Assembly: GCA_963770485.1 (NCBI GenBank)
Contig: CAVYPX010000016.1
Span: 1-64,000, forward strand
Length of the DNA stretch: 64,000 nucleotides
Direction: 5' to 3'
From: CAVVEC01 sp963770485
GTDB lineage: Bacteria; Acidobacteriota; Terriglobia; Terriglobales; Acidobacteriaceae
Part shown: positions 30,358-39,599 of the stretch, in pieces
How positions within the stretch are numbered: the stretch's first letter is position 1
How the letters are laid out: the number at the start of each line of letters is the position of its first letter
Program-made: the position numbers and the translations under genes
Notes under the pieces: generated by a model
Databases searched by the model: none
The model's input: only the letters and a program-made list of their open reading frames with translations
Told to the model about the DNA's origin: nothing

Positions 30358-33207
30358 CTATCTTGGATCGCCGAAGTAGTAAGCGGGCTCTGCCGGTCGC
30401 GCCACCCGGGGAAACCACAACGGCCGGCGCAAATTCCCTGTCGCCGGACGGGCAAGTTTCTTCCACTTCTGATAAACCGCATGGGAGAGGTTGGTGTCTA
30501 CGAAAATGTCGCCATAACGATCCTCGGGGCCGGCTTTCTCCACCCGCACCATCTGATGCCAGCAATGCATGCCACTCAGCGGATCGGGGTGAACCGGGAA
30601 CGTGATGTCCTGATGCACGCCGGCATCGCTCCACCACACGCGCTTGGTGTCGGGATCGGAACTCTGGTAAGGCTCGACCCCGGTGATTTGCCGCATCTTC
30701 CATTGGCCTTTGCCAACCTCCTTCAAGTCCACCCACGCGCTGGTGAAGCGCTCGACCTTGTCGTCTTTATTCATTCGCCAGCGTCCCAGGTGGTGAGAAC
30801 AGGCCACGACTCCGGGGGTCAGACCTTCGGTCACCCAGGCGTGAAGCACGAAAAACCCAATTTCGGTGTGGACCTTGAGCAAGTCGCCGGTTCGCACGCC
30901 ACCGAGTTTCCCCGCGTCGTCAGGATTCACCCAAAGCGGATTCTTATGGGCAATCTCGTATAGCAACTTCGCATTGCCGGAGCGGGTATGGATCAAAGTC
31001 GGCAGGCGGAAGATCGGCAGCAGTGTATAGACATCCCCGTGCGCATCTTTCGGCCAATCGACGGTCGGCATATATTCCGGATTAAAGTTCGCGGCGGGGC
31101 CTCCGATGGATTGTGCCTGCGCGATGCGGTCAATGTGGCTGCGATAGTATTCGGGCAAAGCAAGCTCCGGCCACTGCCAATCCACCAGGGTCTTCGAGAA
31201 GAGCTCCAGCCTTCGCGATGGCGTGTTGTAACCCACCACCGCTTTGCCCTCGACCATCACGCCGACTGGCTTGCCGTCTTTCCTGATCACACCGTGGGTT
31301 TCGATCTTGGAGCCGGCGAGATCAGCGGGTGGCACCGGCTTCTCGTTCAGTTTGTAGACATCAGTCGTAACTTCAAAGGCTCCGTACTTTCGCATGTAGC
31401 CCAGCGGTGTAAGGTCTTCGTTCTTTGCGACTGCGGGAAGTCCGGGCACGGAGTTTTCGAAGATCCAGCCGTAGTATTCGTCGACGGTGATCTTCTGCCC
31501 CGGACGGTAGGGTGATTCGAACCATTGGCGAATGCCCATGGCGCCGTCGGGATCGATGGCCCACGACAGGCTGATCCAGAACTCATCCTCTTCCCAGACC
31601 TCGCCCGGGTTGGCCTGGTAAGTGTAGTCGAACGTTTTGCCCTGCTTTTCCTGGAATACACGCAACACGGGCTGACGGAATCCGATCCACTTACTACCGT
31701 GCGTCTCCTGGCTCATCAAGTCGTGGCGCTCGGAGCTGTATCCGGTGGGCAGAACATAATCGGCATACCAGGCCGTCTCGCTCCAGGTGGGTGTTAGTGC
31801 GGCGTGCAGACCGACCAACTTCTCGTCGCGCAAAACCTCGACCCATGAGAACCCATCCGGGTAGGTCCAGACAGGATTGAAGACGCGGGTGAAGTAACAT
31901 TCCAGGCGGCCGCGTCCTTCTTTGAGCAAGTGCGGAAGCAGAAACGACATTTCATGGGTGCAAAGCGGCCATTCCCGAGGATAGAGCAGTTCATTCCATC
32001 GCTTCTGCGGTGGCGGCACGCTGAAAGGCCTGGGCATGAACTTGTTCCACGCATTCAGATTGTGTCCGCCTCGGGTCCCCACCGAACCGGTGAGCACATG
32101 CAGCAACATCAACGCACGCACGGCTTGCCAACCTCCGAGGTTCCCGGATGCGCTGCCGCGCCAGAGATGCGAGGCAAAGCGGCTTCCCGCATCGGCGATT
32201 TCGCGGGCAACTCTCACAATGACGTCAGCTTTGACTCCGCTTTCCTTTTCCGCAAACTCTGGAGTGTAGTGCGCGTAGTGACGTTGCAAAGCTGCGATCA
32301 TTGCATCGAAGCCTTGGTCCTCAGCTTTGAACCCGTCTACGTTGACTTCTTCCCAGTTGGTCCAATTCTTGACGAAGCTGGCATCAAACCGGTTTTCATC
32401 CAGAATCACTTTAGCCATGGCAAGCAAGACAGCAGCTTCCGTGCCAGGATAGGAAGGCATCCAGTAGTCCGCCATGCTGGCAGTATTCGAGAGTCGCGGA
32501 TCCATCACCGCGAGCTTTGCGCCGGCCATTTTGCCGTCAATGATGCGTTGCGCATGAGGATTGAAATAATGGCCTGATTCGAGATGTGCGGAGAGCAGTA
32601 GGATGAACCGGGCATTGGCGTGGTCGGGCGAGGGCCGATCCGCGTGGTGCCATAGCACATACCCCAATCGCGCCGAGGCCGAGCAAATATTTGTATGCGA
32701 GTTGTGACCATCGATGCCCCAGGCCTGCAGGGTGCGTTCCATAATGAAGTCGTAGCCCGGCCGGCCCACGTGATACATCACTTCCTCGCCGCGGCCTTCC
32801 TGAATCGCCTTCCGAATTCTCGCCCCGAAAGTTTCCAGTACTTCATCCCACGAAACTCGTGCCCACTGGCCGCCGCCTCGTGGCCCCACGCGCTTCATGG
32901 GATAGAGCAGCCGGTCGGGATCGTGAATCTGGTTGATGATCGCCGGCGCCTTCGCGCAAATCCGCCCACGGCTCGCCGGATGCATGGGATTGCCTTCGAA
33001 CTTGGCGACCTCTCCGGTTTCCTTGTCGATGTAGGCCAACAGCCCGCAAGCAGACTCGCAATTGAAGCAGATGGTTGGAATCAGCTGGTAGTGCCGAGCC
33101 ACGCGGCGGGGCCAGGCTTGCGGATCATACTCGACCCAGTCATCCCATTTCTCGACTGGAGGACAGGACGAGAGATGGCTGCCTTCGCGCTTAAAATCTT
33201 TCATCAC
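30358..33207 (-). CDS. Cytoplasmic molybdopterin oxidoreductase, SoeA/PsrA-like
   Basis: A 949-residue catalytic subunit of the Mo-bisPGD family. A 4Fe-4S cluster is formed by Cys47, Cys50, Cys54 and Cys84 (CFNCESACG...RICAK). The motif SHTNIC places Cys175 where PsrA/PhsA-type enzymes have the Mo ligand. There is no twin-arginine signal, so it acts in the cytoplasm, as known for SoeA sulfite dehydrogenases and unlike most polysulfide or thiosulfate reductases. The wording GNPMHPASRGRICAKAPAIINQ recalls SoeA-type proteins (partly quoted). It is the last gene of a six-gene operon with a ferredoxin-NrfD fusion and Hdr/Qmo subunits. Sulfite, thiosulfate or another sulfur compound is a plausible substrate; the reaction direction is not decidable. 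Confidence 0.82.
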   Translation of the reverse strand: MMKDFKREGSHLSSCPPVEKWDDWVEYDPQAWPRRVARHYQLIPTICFNCESACGLLAYIDKETGEVAKFEGNPMHPASRGRICAKAPAIINQIHDPDRLLYPMKRVGPRGGGQWARVSWDEVLETFGARIRKAIQEGRGEEVMYHVGRPGYDFIMERTLQAWGIDGHNSHTNICSASARLGYVLWHHADRPSPDHANARFILLLSAHLESGHYFNPHAQRIIDGKMAGAKLAVMDPRLSNTASMADYWMPSYPGTEAAVLLAMAKVILDENRFDASFVKNWTNWEEVNVDGFKAEDQGFDAMIAALQRHYAHYTPEFAEKESGVKADVIVRVAREIADAGSRFASHLWRGSASGNLGGWQAVRALMLLHVLTGSVGTRGGHNLNAWNKFMPRPFSVPPPQKRWNELLYPREWPLCTHEMSFLLPHLLKEGRGRLECYFTRVFNPVWTYPDGFSWVEVLRDEKLVGLHAALTPTWSETAWYADYVLPTGYSSERHDLMSQETHGSKWIGFRQPVLRVFQEKQGKTFDYTYQANPGEVWEEDEFWISLSWAIDPDGAMGIRQWFESPYRPGQKITVDEYYGWIFENSVPGLPAVAKNEDLTPLGYMRKYGAFEVTTDVYKLNEKPVPPADLAGSKIETHGVIRKDGKPVGVMVEGKAVVGYNTPSRRLELFSKTLVDWQWPELALPEYYRSHIDRIAQAQSIGGPAANFNPEYMPTVDWPKDAHGDVYTLLPIFRLPTLIHTRSGNAKLLYEIAHKNPLWVNPDDAGKLGGVRTGDLLKVHTEIGFFVLHAWVTEGLTPGVVACSHHLGRWRMNKDDKVERFTSAWVDLKEVGKGQWKMRQITGVEPYQSSDPDTKRVWWSDAGVHQDITFPVHPDPLSGMHCWHQMVRVEKAGPEDRYGDIFVDTNLSHAVYQKWKKLARPATGNLRRPLWFPRVARPAEPAYYFGDPR

Positions 33208-33229
33208 AAATCTCCAAAGTTTTCTTCAT

Positions 33230-34759
33230 CTAACTGTTGGGAACAAGTTGTCCGGCCATCACAAAGCACCATTCGAATGCGAACAATCCAGCGAGTGCGA
33301 GAAGGCTGGACACCGCCACATTGGCGGCGCTGGTAGGCGCCAGCCACAGAACCAAGAGGGGAAGGACCCCGCCCAGCGCCACCACACCGGCCCAGAACAA
33401 AGTGCGGTACGGTCCGTGCGTGATCAACCGAGCTGCATAAGCAGCATTGTCGGAGGCGTGCGGCATGGCGATTTCGCTAATCGCCAGGAACAAATGCAGA
33501 AGCAGGCAGATTGCAAGCGCTCCCGCTGCGACGCTGATCGCTTGCGGTGTGCCGCCGCCATAAGAAACCGGAAGGATTGCCAGGACGGCAGCACTTGATA
33601 GCAGCGCTTGAACAACCAAATGCAGCGGCAAGAGAGGCGTCTGCCAGAGGTCGCGTCCTTCACATTGTCCAAACAGAAATGCCGTGTATCCCGCGGCCAT
33701 GAAGCCACAAACGACCGTCGGCCAGAGCAGAAGAGCCAAAGCTGAGGAGTGATGTGTTACGCCGCTAAGCCAGAACAACCCACAGAGCGCAACATAGAGC
33801 GAAAGAATAAAGGTTCCGCGGGAGACCCAGGACTTATTTTGTGGAGATCGCAGTACACGCAGAAAGCGTTCCTTGCGGCCCAGGTCGGCGATGAGGGTCA
33901 CGAGGGTTGCAGCGGTAAAAGCCAGCGCCAGCACCGAGAGGACGATGTCCCGCGAGTGACTTGCCGCAAGCCAACCAAACGCCACCGCGATGGCCGGCAC
34001 TGCAAGGACTCCAGAGCCAATCGACTTCAACCAGCAGTAAAGCGGCACTTGCCAGTTCCACGGCCGTGCGTGGGATACGTCGTAAGCCGCCAGCGTGTCC
34101 TTCTGTAGGAACGGACTATCGGGAAGATACGCTGCGCCTCCGCCGTCAACTTTGCGGTTTCGCTCCGACCACATGTAGAAGACTTCATGGCGTGCGGCCG
34201 TAGGAACGATCGCGCTTTCGTCGGCATCGATGTAATAGAGACTAGGTCTGGTGGCCTGCTCGGGTTTCCGGACTCGCACCGCCTGGTGCGCGAGCAACTG
34301 CGCAATTTCACTTTCCGCGTTGTCCAAGTCCCCGGCAATTATGGCGTGCTCCGGGCAGGCCATGACGCAGGCGGGTTCCAGTCCCAACTCCGTGCGATGG
34401 GCACAAAAGTGGCACTTGGCCACGGTGTGATGGTCGGGATCAAGATAAATGGCGTCGTACGGACACGCTTCCATGCAGGCTTTGCAGCCGATGCACCGCG
34501 CCGGATTGAAGTCGACGATGCCATCCTTGCGCTTGTACATCGCGGTCACAGGACAGATCTCGACACAGGGTGGGTTTTCGCAGTGGTTGCAGCGGGTGAC
34601 TTGAAAAACGCGCCGGACAGACGGAAAACTTCCTTTCTCCACATATTTCACCCACGTGCGATTGACGCCCAGCGGCACCCGGTTTTCTGTCTTGCAAGCC
34701 ACTGTGCAGGAGTGGCATCCGATGCACCTGCGGTTGTCGACAATGAAGCCGTATCTCAT
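33230..34759 (-). CDS. Ferredoxin-NrfD fusion subunit (PsrB-PsrC / SoeB-SoeC-like)
   Basis: A 509-residue fusion of an electron-transfer subunit and its membrane anchor. The first 180 residues hold four 4Fe-4S motifs: CIGCHSCTVAC (Cys12-22), CNHCENPPCVEICP, CIGCKACMEACP and CHFC...CVMACP. From about residue 230 the protein has some eight hydrophobic helices of the NrfD/PsrC type, which bind quinone. In most organisms these are two genes (for example soeB and soeC). It starts with a four-base overlap on the HdrA-like gene and precedes the Mo subunit by 22 bases. It should carry electrons between the cytoplasmic Mo enzyme and the quinone pool. Confidence 0.85.
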   Translation of the reverse strand: MRYGFIVDNRRCIGCHSCTVACKTENRVPLGVNRTWVKYVEKGSFPSVRRVFQVTRCNHCENPPCVEICPVTAMYKRKDGIVDFNPARCIGCKACMEACPYDAIYLDPDHHTVAKCHFCAHRTELGLEPACVMACPEHAIIAGDLDNAESEIAQLLAHQAVRVRKPEQATRPSLYYIDADESAIVPTAARHEVFYMWSERNRKVDGGGAAYLPDSPFLQKDTLAAYDVSHARPWNWQVPLYCWLKSIGSGVLAVPAIAVAFGWLAASHSRDIVLSVLALAFTAATLVTLIADLGRKERFLRVLRSPQNKSWVSRGTFILSLYVALCGLFWLSGVTHHSSALALLLWPTVVCGFMAAGYTAFLFGQCEGRDLWQTPLLPLHLVVQALLSSAAVLAILPVSYGGGTPQAISVAAGALAICLLLHLFLAISEIAMPHASDNAAYAARLITHGPYRTLFWAGVVALGGVLPLLVLWLAPTSAANVAVSSLLALAGLFAFEWCFVMAGQLVPNS

Positions 34760-35817
34760 GTCGTAGCCTTGCGTAGCAAGGCGGTGACCCGCGCCGCCAC
34801 CGCCGCGCCATCAATGATGCAGTTGCGAATCGGTTTCATGCCGGTCGCGCAGCCCGCCAGGAAAACACCATCCCGGGTCGCGTCGTGCGGGTGCCGGAAC
34901 CATTCGCGGCAAAGAAAAAAACCATCCGGGCCACAGCTGATTCCGAGACACTGCGCCAACTGAATTGCGTCTTCACACGGCCTCATTCCAGTCGAAAGGG
35001 AAACCAGATCAAATTCCCCGCTGAACGGCCGGTTCAGCAGAGTATTTTCTGCTCTCACACCGACGGACCCGTCAGGAAGCTGCGTGCACATGGAGACGCG
35101 GCCGCGTATGTACCGGACGCCCCGCTCCTGCGCCAGCGAGTACATCTCTTCGAACCCCCGGTCGTAGGTGCGGACATCCATGTAAAAGCAAGCGACGAGC
35201 GCCTTGGGATTCCGTTCCATGACTGTGCTGGCTTGTTTTGTCCCGTACGAGCAGCAAATGCGGGAACAAAACGGTGCTCCGATGCGCCGGTTGCGCGAGC
35301 CGACGCAGAACACGATCGCAAGCCGCTCCGCTGATTTTCCGTCGCTCGGGCGCATGAGTTTCCCGCCGGTCGGCCCGCGCGGATTCAGCATCCATTCCAG
35401 TTCCGAGGCGGTTATCACATTGGGATAAACGCCATAGCCGTATTCCTTAAGGCTGGTCGGATCGAAGGGCTTGAATCCCGTGGCCACCACCACCGCCCCG
35501 GCATCGACAGCGCTGCCGTCACTAAGTTCAACTGCGAAGTTGGGAAATTCTCCGCGCAGGCTGGTGACCACGGTGCTGAGGCGGATGTCGGCGAGAGGCG
35601 TCGCCCGCAGGTCTCGCTCAATCGAGTCCGTAAATTCCTTTCCGTCGTTAAAACCATCGTCATTGAAGAACGGAAAGGTCCTGGAGAGGCGCGGAACACG
35701 GCCACCCAGCGCCGAGGATTTCTCCACCACCAACGACGGCATGCCAAGGGAGCTAAGGACAAGCGCCACCTGCATGCCCGCGACACCGCCTCCGATGATG
35801 CATATCTGTTTTGCCAT
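34756..35817 (-). CDS. HdrA/QmoA-like flavoprotein
   Basis: A 353-residue FAD protein. The N-terminal GGGVAGMQVAL is the dinucleotide-binding motif; GGRVPRLSRTFP follows as in HdrA. FCVGSRNRRIGAPFCSRICC gives the cysteine cluster (C...C..ICC) of the HdrA Fe-S region and MDVRTYDRGFEEMY is a further HdrA-typical block. It is much shorter than methanogen HdrA and lacks the extra ferredoxin domains, closer to QmoA. Whether it can bifurcate electrons is not decidable from sequence. It lies between HdrB-like and ferredoxin-NrfD genes. Confidence 0.85.
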   Translation of the reverse strand: MAKQICIIGGGVAGMQVALVLSSLGMPSLVVEKSSALGGRVPRLSRTFPFFNDDGFNDGKEFTDSIERDLRATPLADIRLSTVVTSLRGEFPNFAVELSDGSAVDAGAVVVATGFKPFDPTSLKEYGYGVYPNVITASELEWMLNPRGPTGGKLMRPSDGKSAERLAIVFCVGSRNRRIGAPFCSRICCSYGTKQASTVMERNPKALVACFYMDVRTYDRGFEEMYSLAQERGVRYIRGRVSMCTQLPDGSVGVRAENTLLNRPFSGEFDLVSLSTGMRPCEDAIQLAQCLGISCGPDGFFLCREWFRHPHDATRDGVFLAGCATGMKPIRNCIIDGAAVAARVTALLRKATT

Positions 35818-35826
35818 ATGAGTTTG

Positions 35827-36855
35827 CTATGTCCCTCCGGCAACCCGTTTTCCCAGCCATTCTTTGGACTTGTCGTACGCAATCCCCATCTTGTCGAGAA
35901 GAGGTTCGACAGGTACGGTATGGGCTTGAATCCCTACTACGTCGTAGGGATCCCACCCCAGCAGCAAGCCAGCGAGTTCGGTATATGACAGCGTTGGAAT
36001 GTCGAACGTTTTCCCGGTCATCTGCTGGATGGCCCATTGTTCCTTGTCAAGAAAGAGGTTGCACCCCGGACAGTTGGTAAGAATCGCATCCGGCTGCCAA
36101 GGTTCCATGCTGTCCAATTTCTTAAGCACACAAGCCATGGTGTAGCCGCGATTGGGACGAATCGCGCACTGCCGAAACCCCATGCCGCAGCAATGGCGCC
36201 GTTCCGGATAGTCCACGGTCTCGCCGCCCCAGGCGCGAATCAACCCGGCTAGCACGTCGCAGGATTCCGCGCCGCCGATCGCCTTCTCAGGGAAAACCTT
36301 GGCGTAGTGGCATCCCACATGATCGACCACGCGCAACCGACGCCCGGTCTCGTGATCGAGCAGCCGATACCGCAATTTGTGCGCTAAATCGTTGCGATAC
36401 CGATACACGATGTCGCTGGCATGAACCACATGCTTGGGAATCTGAAGCCGCCGTCCACAAGCTTGCTGGAGCCATCGGTCCACGCGTTCGTGCAATCCTG
36501 GTTCGTGCTCGTACATTTCCAGGCATTCAGTGTGGATTGCGAAAGAAGTCACGCAGGCGGTGGTGATGTTCTCCAAGCCGAGCTCCGCCGCGATCGACCA
36601 CAGACGCGCCGTCACCAGCAGCGTGCTCTCAATCGAGATAAGGTCGCCATGCGAAGAAAAGCCCGTGCAGCACGTACATTGCGATTCCGCTCGATCCCCC
36701 GCCGCCCTCCACGTCAGGCCCAGCAAATCGTAGATCCGGCTGATTAGGACTTCGGTGCCGGGGTTGACCGCGCCCAAAATGCAGCTCGGTGTAAGGAAAA
36801 AGTCGTTCTCCGGAATCTCTTTGATCGTCGTTGGCGCAAGGTTTACTGTCGCCAT
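35827..36855 (-). CDS. HdrB-like CCG-domain protein
   Basis: A 342-residue protein with two cysteine-rich CCG-type modules: CTCCTGFSSHG (Cys60, Cys62, Cys63) and CHYAKVFP in the first, and RRHCCGMGF with NCPGCNLFLD in the second. These bind the noncubane 4Fe-4S clusters that cleave heterodisulfides in HdrB. A similar role on a thiol/disulfide carrier is inferred. It starts 18 bases after the HdrC-like gene and ends 9 bases before the HdrA-like gene. The presence of a full HdrB distinguishes this operon from standard qmoABC. Confidence 0.87.
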   Translation of the reverse strand: MATVNLAPTTIKEIPENDFFLTPSCILGAVNPGTEVLISRIYDLLGLTWRAAGDRAESQCTCCTGFSSHGDLISIESTLLVTARLWSIAAELGLENITTACVTSFAIHTECLEMYEHEPGLHERVDRWLQQACGRRLQIPKHVVHASDIVYRYRNDLAHKLRYRLLDHETGRRLRVVDHVGCHYAKVFPEKAIGGAESCDVLAGLIRAWGGETVDYPERRHCCGMGFRQCAIRPNRGYTMACVLKKLDSMEPWQPDAILTNCPGCNLFLDKEQWAIQQMTGKTFDIPTLSYTELAGLLLGWDPYDVVGIQAHTVPVEPLLDKMGIAYDKSKEWLGKRVAGGT

Positions 36856-36873
36856 GTCTGTTGTTCCTTTTAC

Positions 36874-37818
36874 CTACCCTTCACGGTGAACGCGGCTGTG
36901 GTATTCGTCAATCGAGATGCCGTTCTTGGTCGCATCCTCGGCTGCGGATTCCTCAAGCTGGTTCCACAAAACCAATGTTCCACCGCACGCCAGACAGGAG
37001 CGAAATTCCGCAAGCGTTTGCGGCGAAAGCTTGCGTCCGCCGAAATGGCCAGGCCGATCCGGGTTGGCCCCTAGCCGGACCATCTGAGCCTCCGCCTCGG
37101 ACTGATATTTGGCGTAGCGCGGGCCGAAATCCGGGTGGCCTTCCGCGGTGATATTCCGGAAGTACAGGCTGCAGGCGCGATTCCACAGGTTTCCCCCGCA
37201 CAAGTGTCGCATCGCGTATTGCTGTCGTCCGCGAACGCTGCACAGGTGGTATCCCTTGAGTTGGGCGAGAAAACGCAAAGAAGAAATCAGTCCCATCAGG
37301 TTGTTTTCCCGGGAACACTTGGGCTTGCAGGAACCACACTGTCCGCAATACCAGAGAGTGTCTGATTTCAAAAGTTCAACCAGGCGCTCTTCGTTTTGCG
37401 TCAGGGCCGCGTCAAGGATGGTGCGGGGATTGTACTCGGGATAATACTGGGCCGCTGGGCACTGCGCTGTGCAGACGCCGCAAGCGATGCAGCTTTTCAG
37501 GGCGTGTTTGGCAACCAGATGGTTCTTCAGCCACCAGGTGCAGGGCTCATTCCGAGCTTTCTCGTACCATTCCTGCATCTCGGCATTACAAGTCTCTGCC
37601 TGTGCTCGAGTTTCGCGCCGGTCTTTTTCCCGTTCCAGCGACGTGCCGTACAAACGACTGATGTTCGGATAGGTCCCACTCTCGGCATCTTCGTGGTCAC
37701 GGAAAGATTCGTAAGCAGCTACCAACTCGCCATCAGGTATCTGGTCAAGTTCTTCAGCCTTTTTTGAAACCAGGTCAGCGGGGAGGATTTTCTTTCCCGT
37801 CGCACTCTCGCTGTTCAT
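36874..37818 (-). CDS. HdrC-like 4Fe-4S protein
   Basis: A 314-residue soluble protein with two 4Fe-4S sites: CIACGVCTAQCP (Cys110, 113, 116, 120) and CGQCGSCKPKC (Cys158, 161, 164, 168). A late CLACGG pair is an extra. It is longer than archaeal HdrC because of a helical N-terminus. It should pass electrons between the HdrB-like subunit and the membrane subunit. It overlaps the QmoC-like gene by four bases. Confidence 0.85.
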   Translation of the reverse strand: MNSESATGKKILPADLVSKKAEELDQIPDGELVAAYESFRDHEDAESGTYPNISRLYGTSLEREKDRRETRAQAETCNAEMQEWYEKARNEPCTWWLKNHLVAKHALKSCIACGVCTAQCPAAQYYPEYNPRTILDAALTQNEERLVELLKSDTLWYCGQCGSCKPKCSRENNLMGLISSLRFLAQLKGYHLCSVRGRQQYAMRHLCGGNLWNRACSLYFRNITAEGHPDFGPRYAKYQSEAEAQMVRLGANPDRPGHFGGRKLSPQTLAEFRSCLACGGTLVLWNQLEESAAEDATKNGISIDEYHSRVHREG

Positions 37819-39125
37819 GCTGCCACCCTGCGAGCATCCAGACCGGCAACCGACGCGTCTGGGATCGCTATGTACTGTTCTGCCGTGAGCGCAACGGTTC
37901 GGTAGAACACATGCGCGAGTTTCGAATTCGCACAGCCCGCCAGCAGAACAAATACGAATGCCAAGTGCAGGAAATATGTCGGGTAGGCGAGGACGGCGAG
38001 GTTAGCGTAACGAAAGATCTCGGCCAGAACGCCGGTTATACTCACGAGCAAAAGTTGCAAGAGTAGCACTCGGTCGAACCACGAAGCATCTTTCTCGTTT
38101 CCTGCGCGTCGTCGCTGAGCCCAAAAGTAGGAGGTTCCGCCGATTATCAACACTGCGGCAATGTTTCCGGCAATCTTGAAAGGGCTGGAAGCAGGCAGCG
38201 GATATGAAGCACCAAAGGCGATCAACGTCGCCGCAACGCCAGCCAGCGCCATGAGCGTAGCAAAACCATAGAACACGCAGACGTGCGCCCATCGACTCAA
38301 GGGAAACTGCCGGCATGCGGAAAACTGCCGGTGCGTTGCAACTTCGCGAAGGACAGAGGCGAGAGAGTTCATGAGGCGGCCGGCATCGGTCTTCCAGACC
38401 ACTTCCCCGGTATATGCCTTCCAGGCACGTGCGGTGCCCATTACGGCAGTTACCATCACGAGGGTCGAGAGTGCGCCAAAAAACAGGTTCAGCGTGACAT
38501 GCGGAAGCATGCTGGCATAGCGAACCGGACTGATTTGCGGCGAGAACGAACCACCGACTGCGATGGTTGCCAGCAGCAGCGCGATCCCTGCCATCAGCAT
38601 CCCAACAAAACCCTGCCGCTGGTTTGCCAGCCGGCTCCACCAGGGAGGCATCGAGTACTGCTCAACCGCCAGACGGCGAATTGCCGCCATGATCCGCCCG
38701 GGCCCCGCGTTGGCCGGACAATGCGATGTGCAGTCCCCACAATTGAAACAGAACCAGATTCTAGGGTCCGCCACGAGTTTGTCCGTTTCCCCGAGTTGTA
38801 GCAGTGTCATCTGACGCCGCGGAAACTGCCCATCTGCCCCGGCTAAACCACAGTTCACCGTGCAGGCGCCGCACTGGAGGCAGGACAACAGCGAATCTCC
38901 GTCGGCATAATATTGTGCGAGCAATGCTGCGGCGCCACCCTGGCAGACGGGAAGCAAAGTCAAGGAAGAGTCGGGAAGCACACCAACTTGTTTTCCGTGC
39001 AGGCGCCAGCCAAAATCGATGGCTTGGGGAAGGGTCGCGCGATTCGTCGTCCTCGTTTCCGACGGGATTGCCATGAGGCTCTGGGGATTGGTTCGTTCGA
39101 GAATGTCGTTTTCGGCGTTTTGCAT
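37815..39125 (-). CDS. QmoC-like subunit: Fe-S domain fused to a membrane cytochrome-b-type domain
   Basis: A 436-residue fusion of an HdrC-type Fe-S domain and an HdrE/NarI-type membrane domain, the layout of QmoC. Clusters: CLQCGACTVNC (Cys82, 85, 88, 92) and CFNCGDCTSHC (Cys126, 129, 132, 136). Residues 165-430 hold about six membrane helices (GMLMAGIALLLATIAVGG, LFFGALSTLVMVTAVMG and others). It is the first gene of the six-gene operon, so it should be the quinone-reacting anchor. Start at 39125; an in-frame ATG at 39074 (MAIPSETR) is an alternative. Its upstream region carries a direct repeat at 39385-39417. Confidence 0.85.
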   Translation of the reverse strand: MQNAENDILERTNPQSLMAIPSETRTTNRATLPQAIDFGWRLHGKQVGVLPDSSLTLLPVCQGGAAALLAQYYADGDSLLSCLQCGACTVNCGLAGADGQFPRRQMTLLQLGETDKLVADPRIWFCFNCGDCTSHCPANAGPGRIMAAIRRLAVEQYSMPPWWSRLANQRQGFVGMLMAGIALLLATIAVGGSFSPQISPVRYASMLPHVTLNLFFGALSTLVMVTAVMGTARAWKAYTGEVVWKTDAGRLMNSLASVLREVATHRQFSACRQFPLSRWAHVCVFYGFATLMALAGVAATLIAFGASYPLPASSPFKIAGNIAAVLIIGGTSYFWAQRRRAGNEKDASWFDRVLLLQLLLVSITGVLAEIFRYANLAVLAYPTYFLHLAFVFVLLAGCANSKLAHVFYRTVALTAEQYIAIPDASVAGLDARRVAA

Positions 39126-39599
39126 GCAACCGATAAAGTCGATAGAGATACTAGCCTTAGTGCACGTGTTGGGCCGCGCGACCTCTCGGCCGGCGGAAAG
39201 TCCAGACTCTTAATATTGAGATACATAGAGAGATGCTTTCGAACCGGGCTGGACCTTGGCAGTGCAGTTTCTTGCGCGGATTAGGCAAATCTCTACATTT
39301 TCCCCCAATTCAAGTCCCTGCTTTTTTACAGATGGAATTGATGCGGAAGCGGCCTTGACGACGAGGAGACGTTTCGCTTCATGGTGTGGGTTGCCCCAAA
39401 ACTTCTGTGGGTTGCCCATCACATAGAGTTGTGATCGACCAAGATTTCCATCACCCACTTTCTGCCGACACAAAAGATGCTCCTCAGCTGTGCGGGTTTG
39501 AGACGCACATCCGCCTCGGGATCTGCCCCCGTGACGGAGTGTGGATGCGAAATCGATCCTAATCAGAATTCAACGGACTAACCGAATATCATTACAAAA
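39126..39599. other. Intergenic region upstream of the Hdr/Qmo-Soe operon
   Basis: About 470 bases between the leftward operon and the leftward sedolisin gene. It holds no convincing gene; an open frame at 39210-39473 on the minus strand has no recognisable domain. The promoter of the six-gene operon should lie here. The only clear signal is the 12-base direct repeat at 39385-39417. Confidence 0.5.
39385..39417. promoter_or_regulatory. 12-base direct repeat with 21-base period
   Basis: TGTGGGTTGCCC occurs at 39385-39396 and 39406-39417. The 21-base start-to-start spacing equals two helical turns, the geometry bound by LytTR regulators; such a regulator is encoded at 42131. A dispersed chromosomal repeat is the alternative. 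Confidence 0.4.

Noticed and set aside
39210..39473. 87-codon minus-strand frame upstream of the redox operon
   Set aside because: No domain, no ribosome site; the region is better explained as promoter and repeat sequence.
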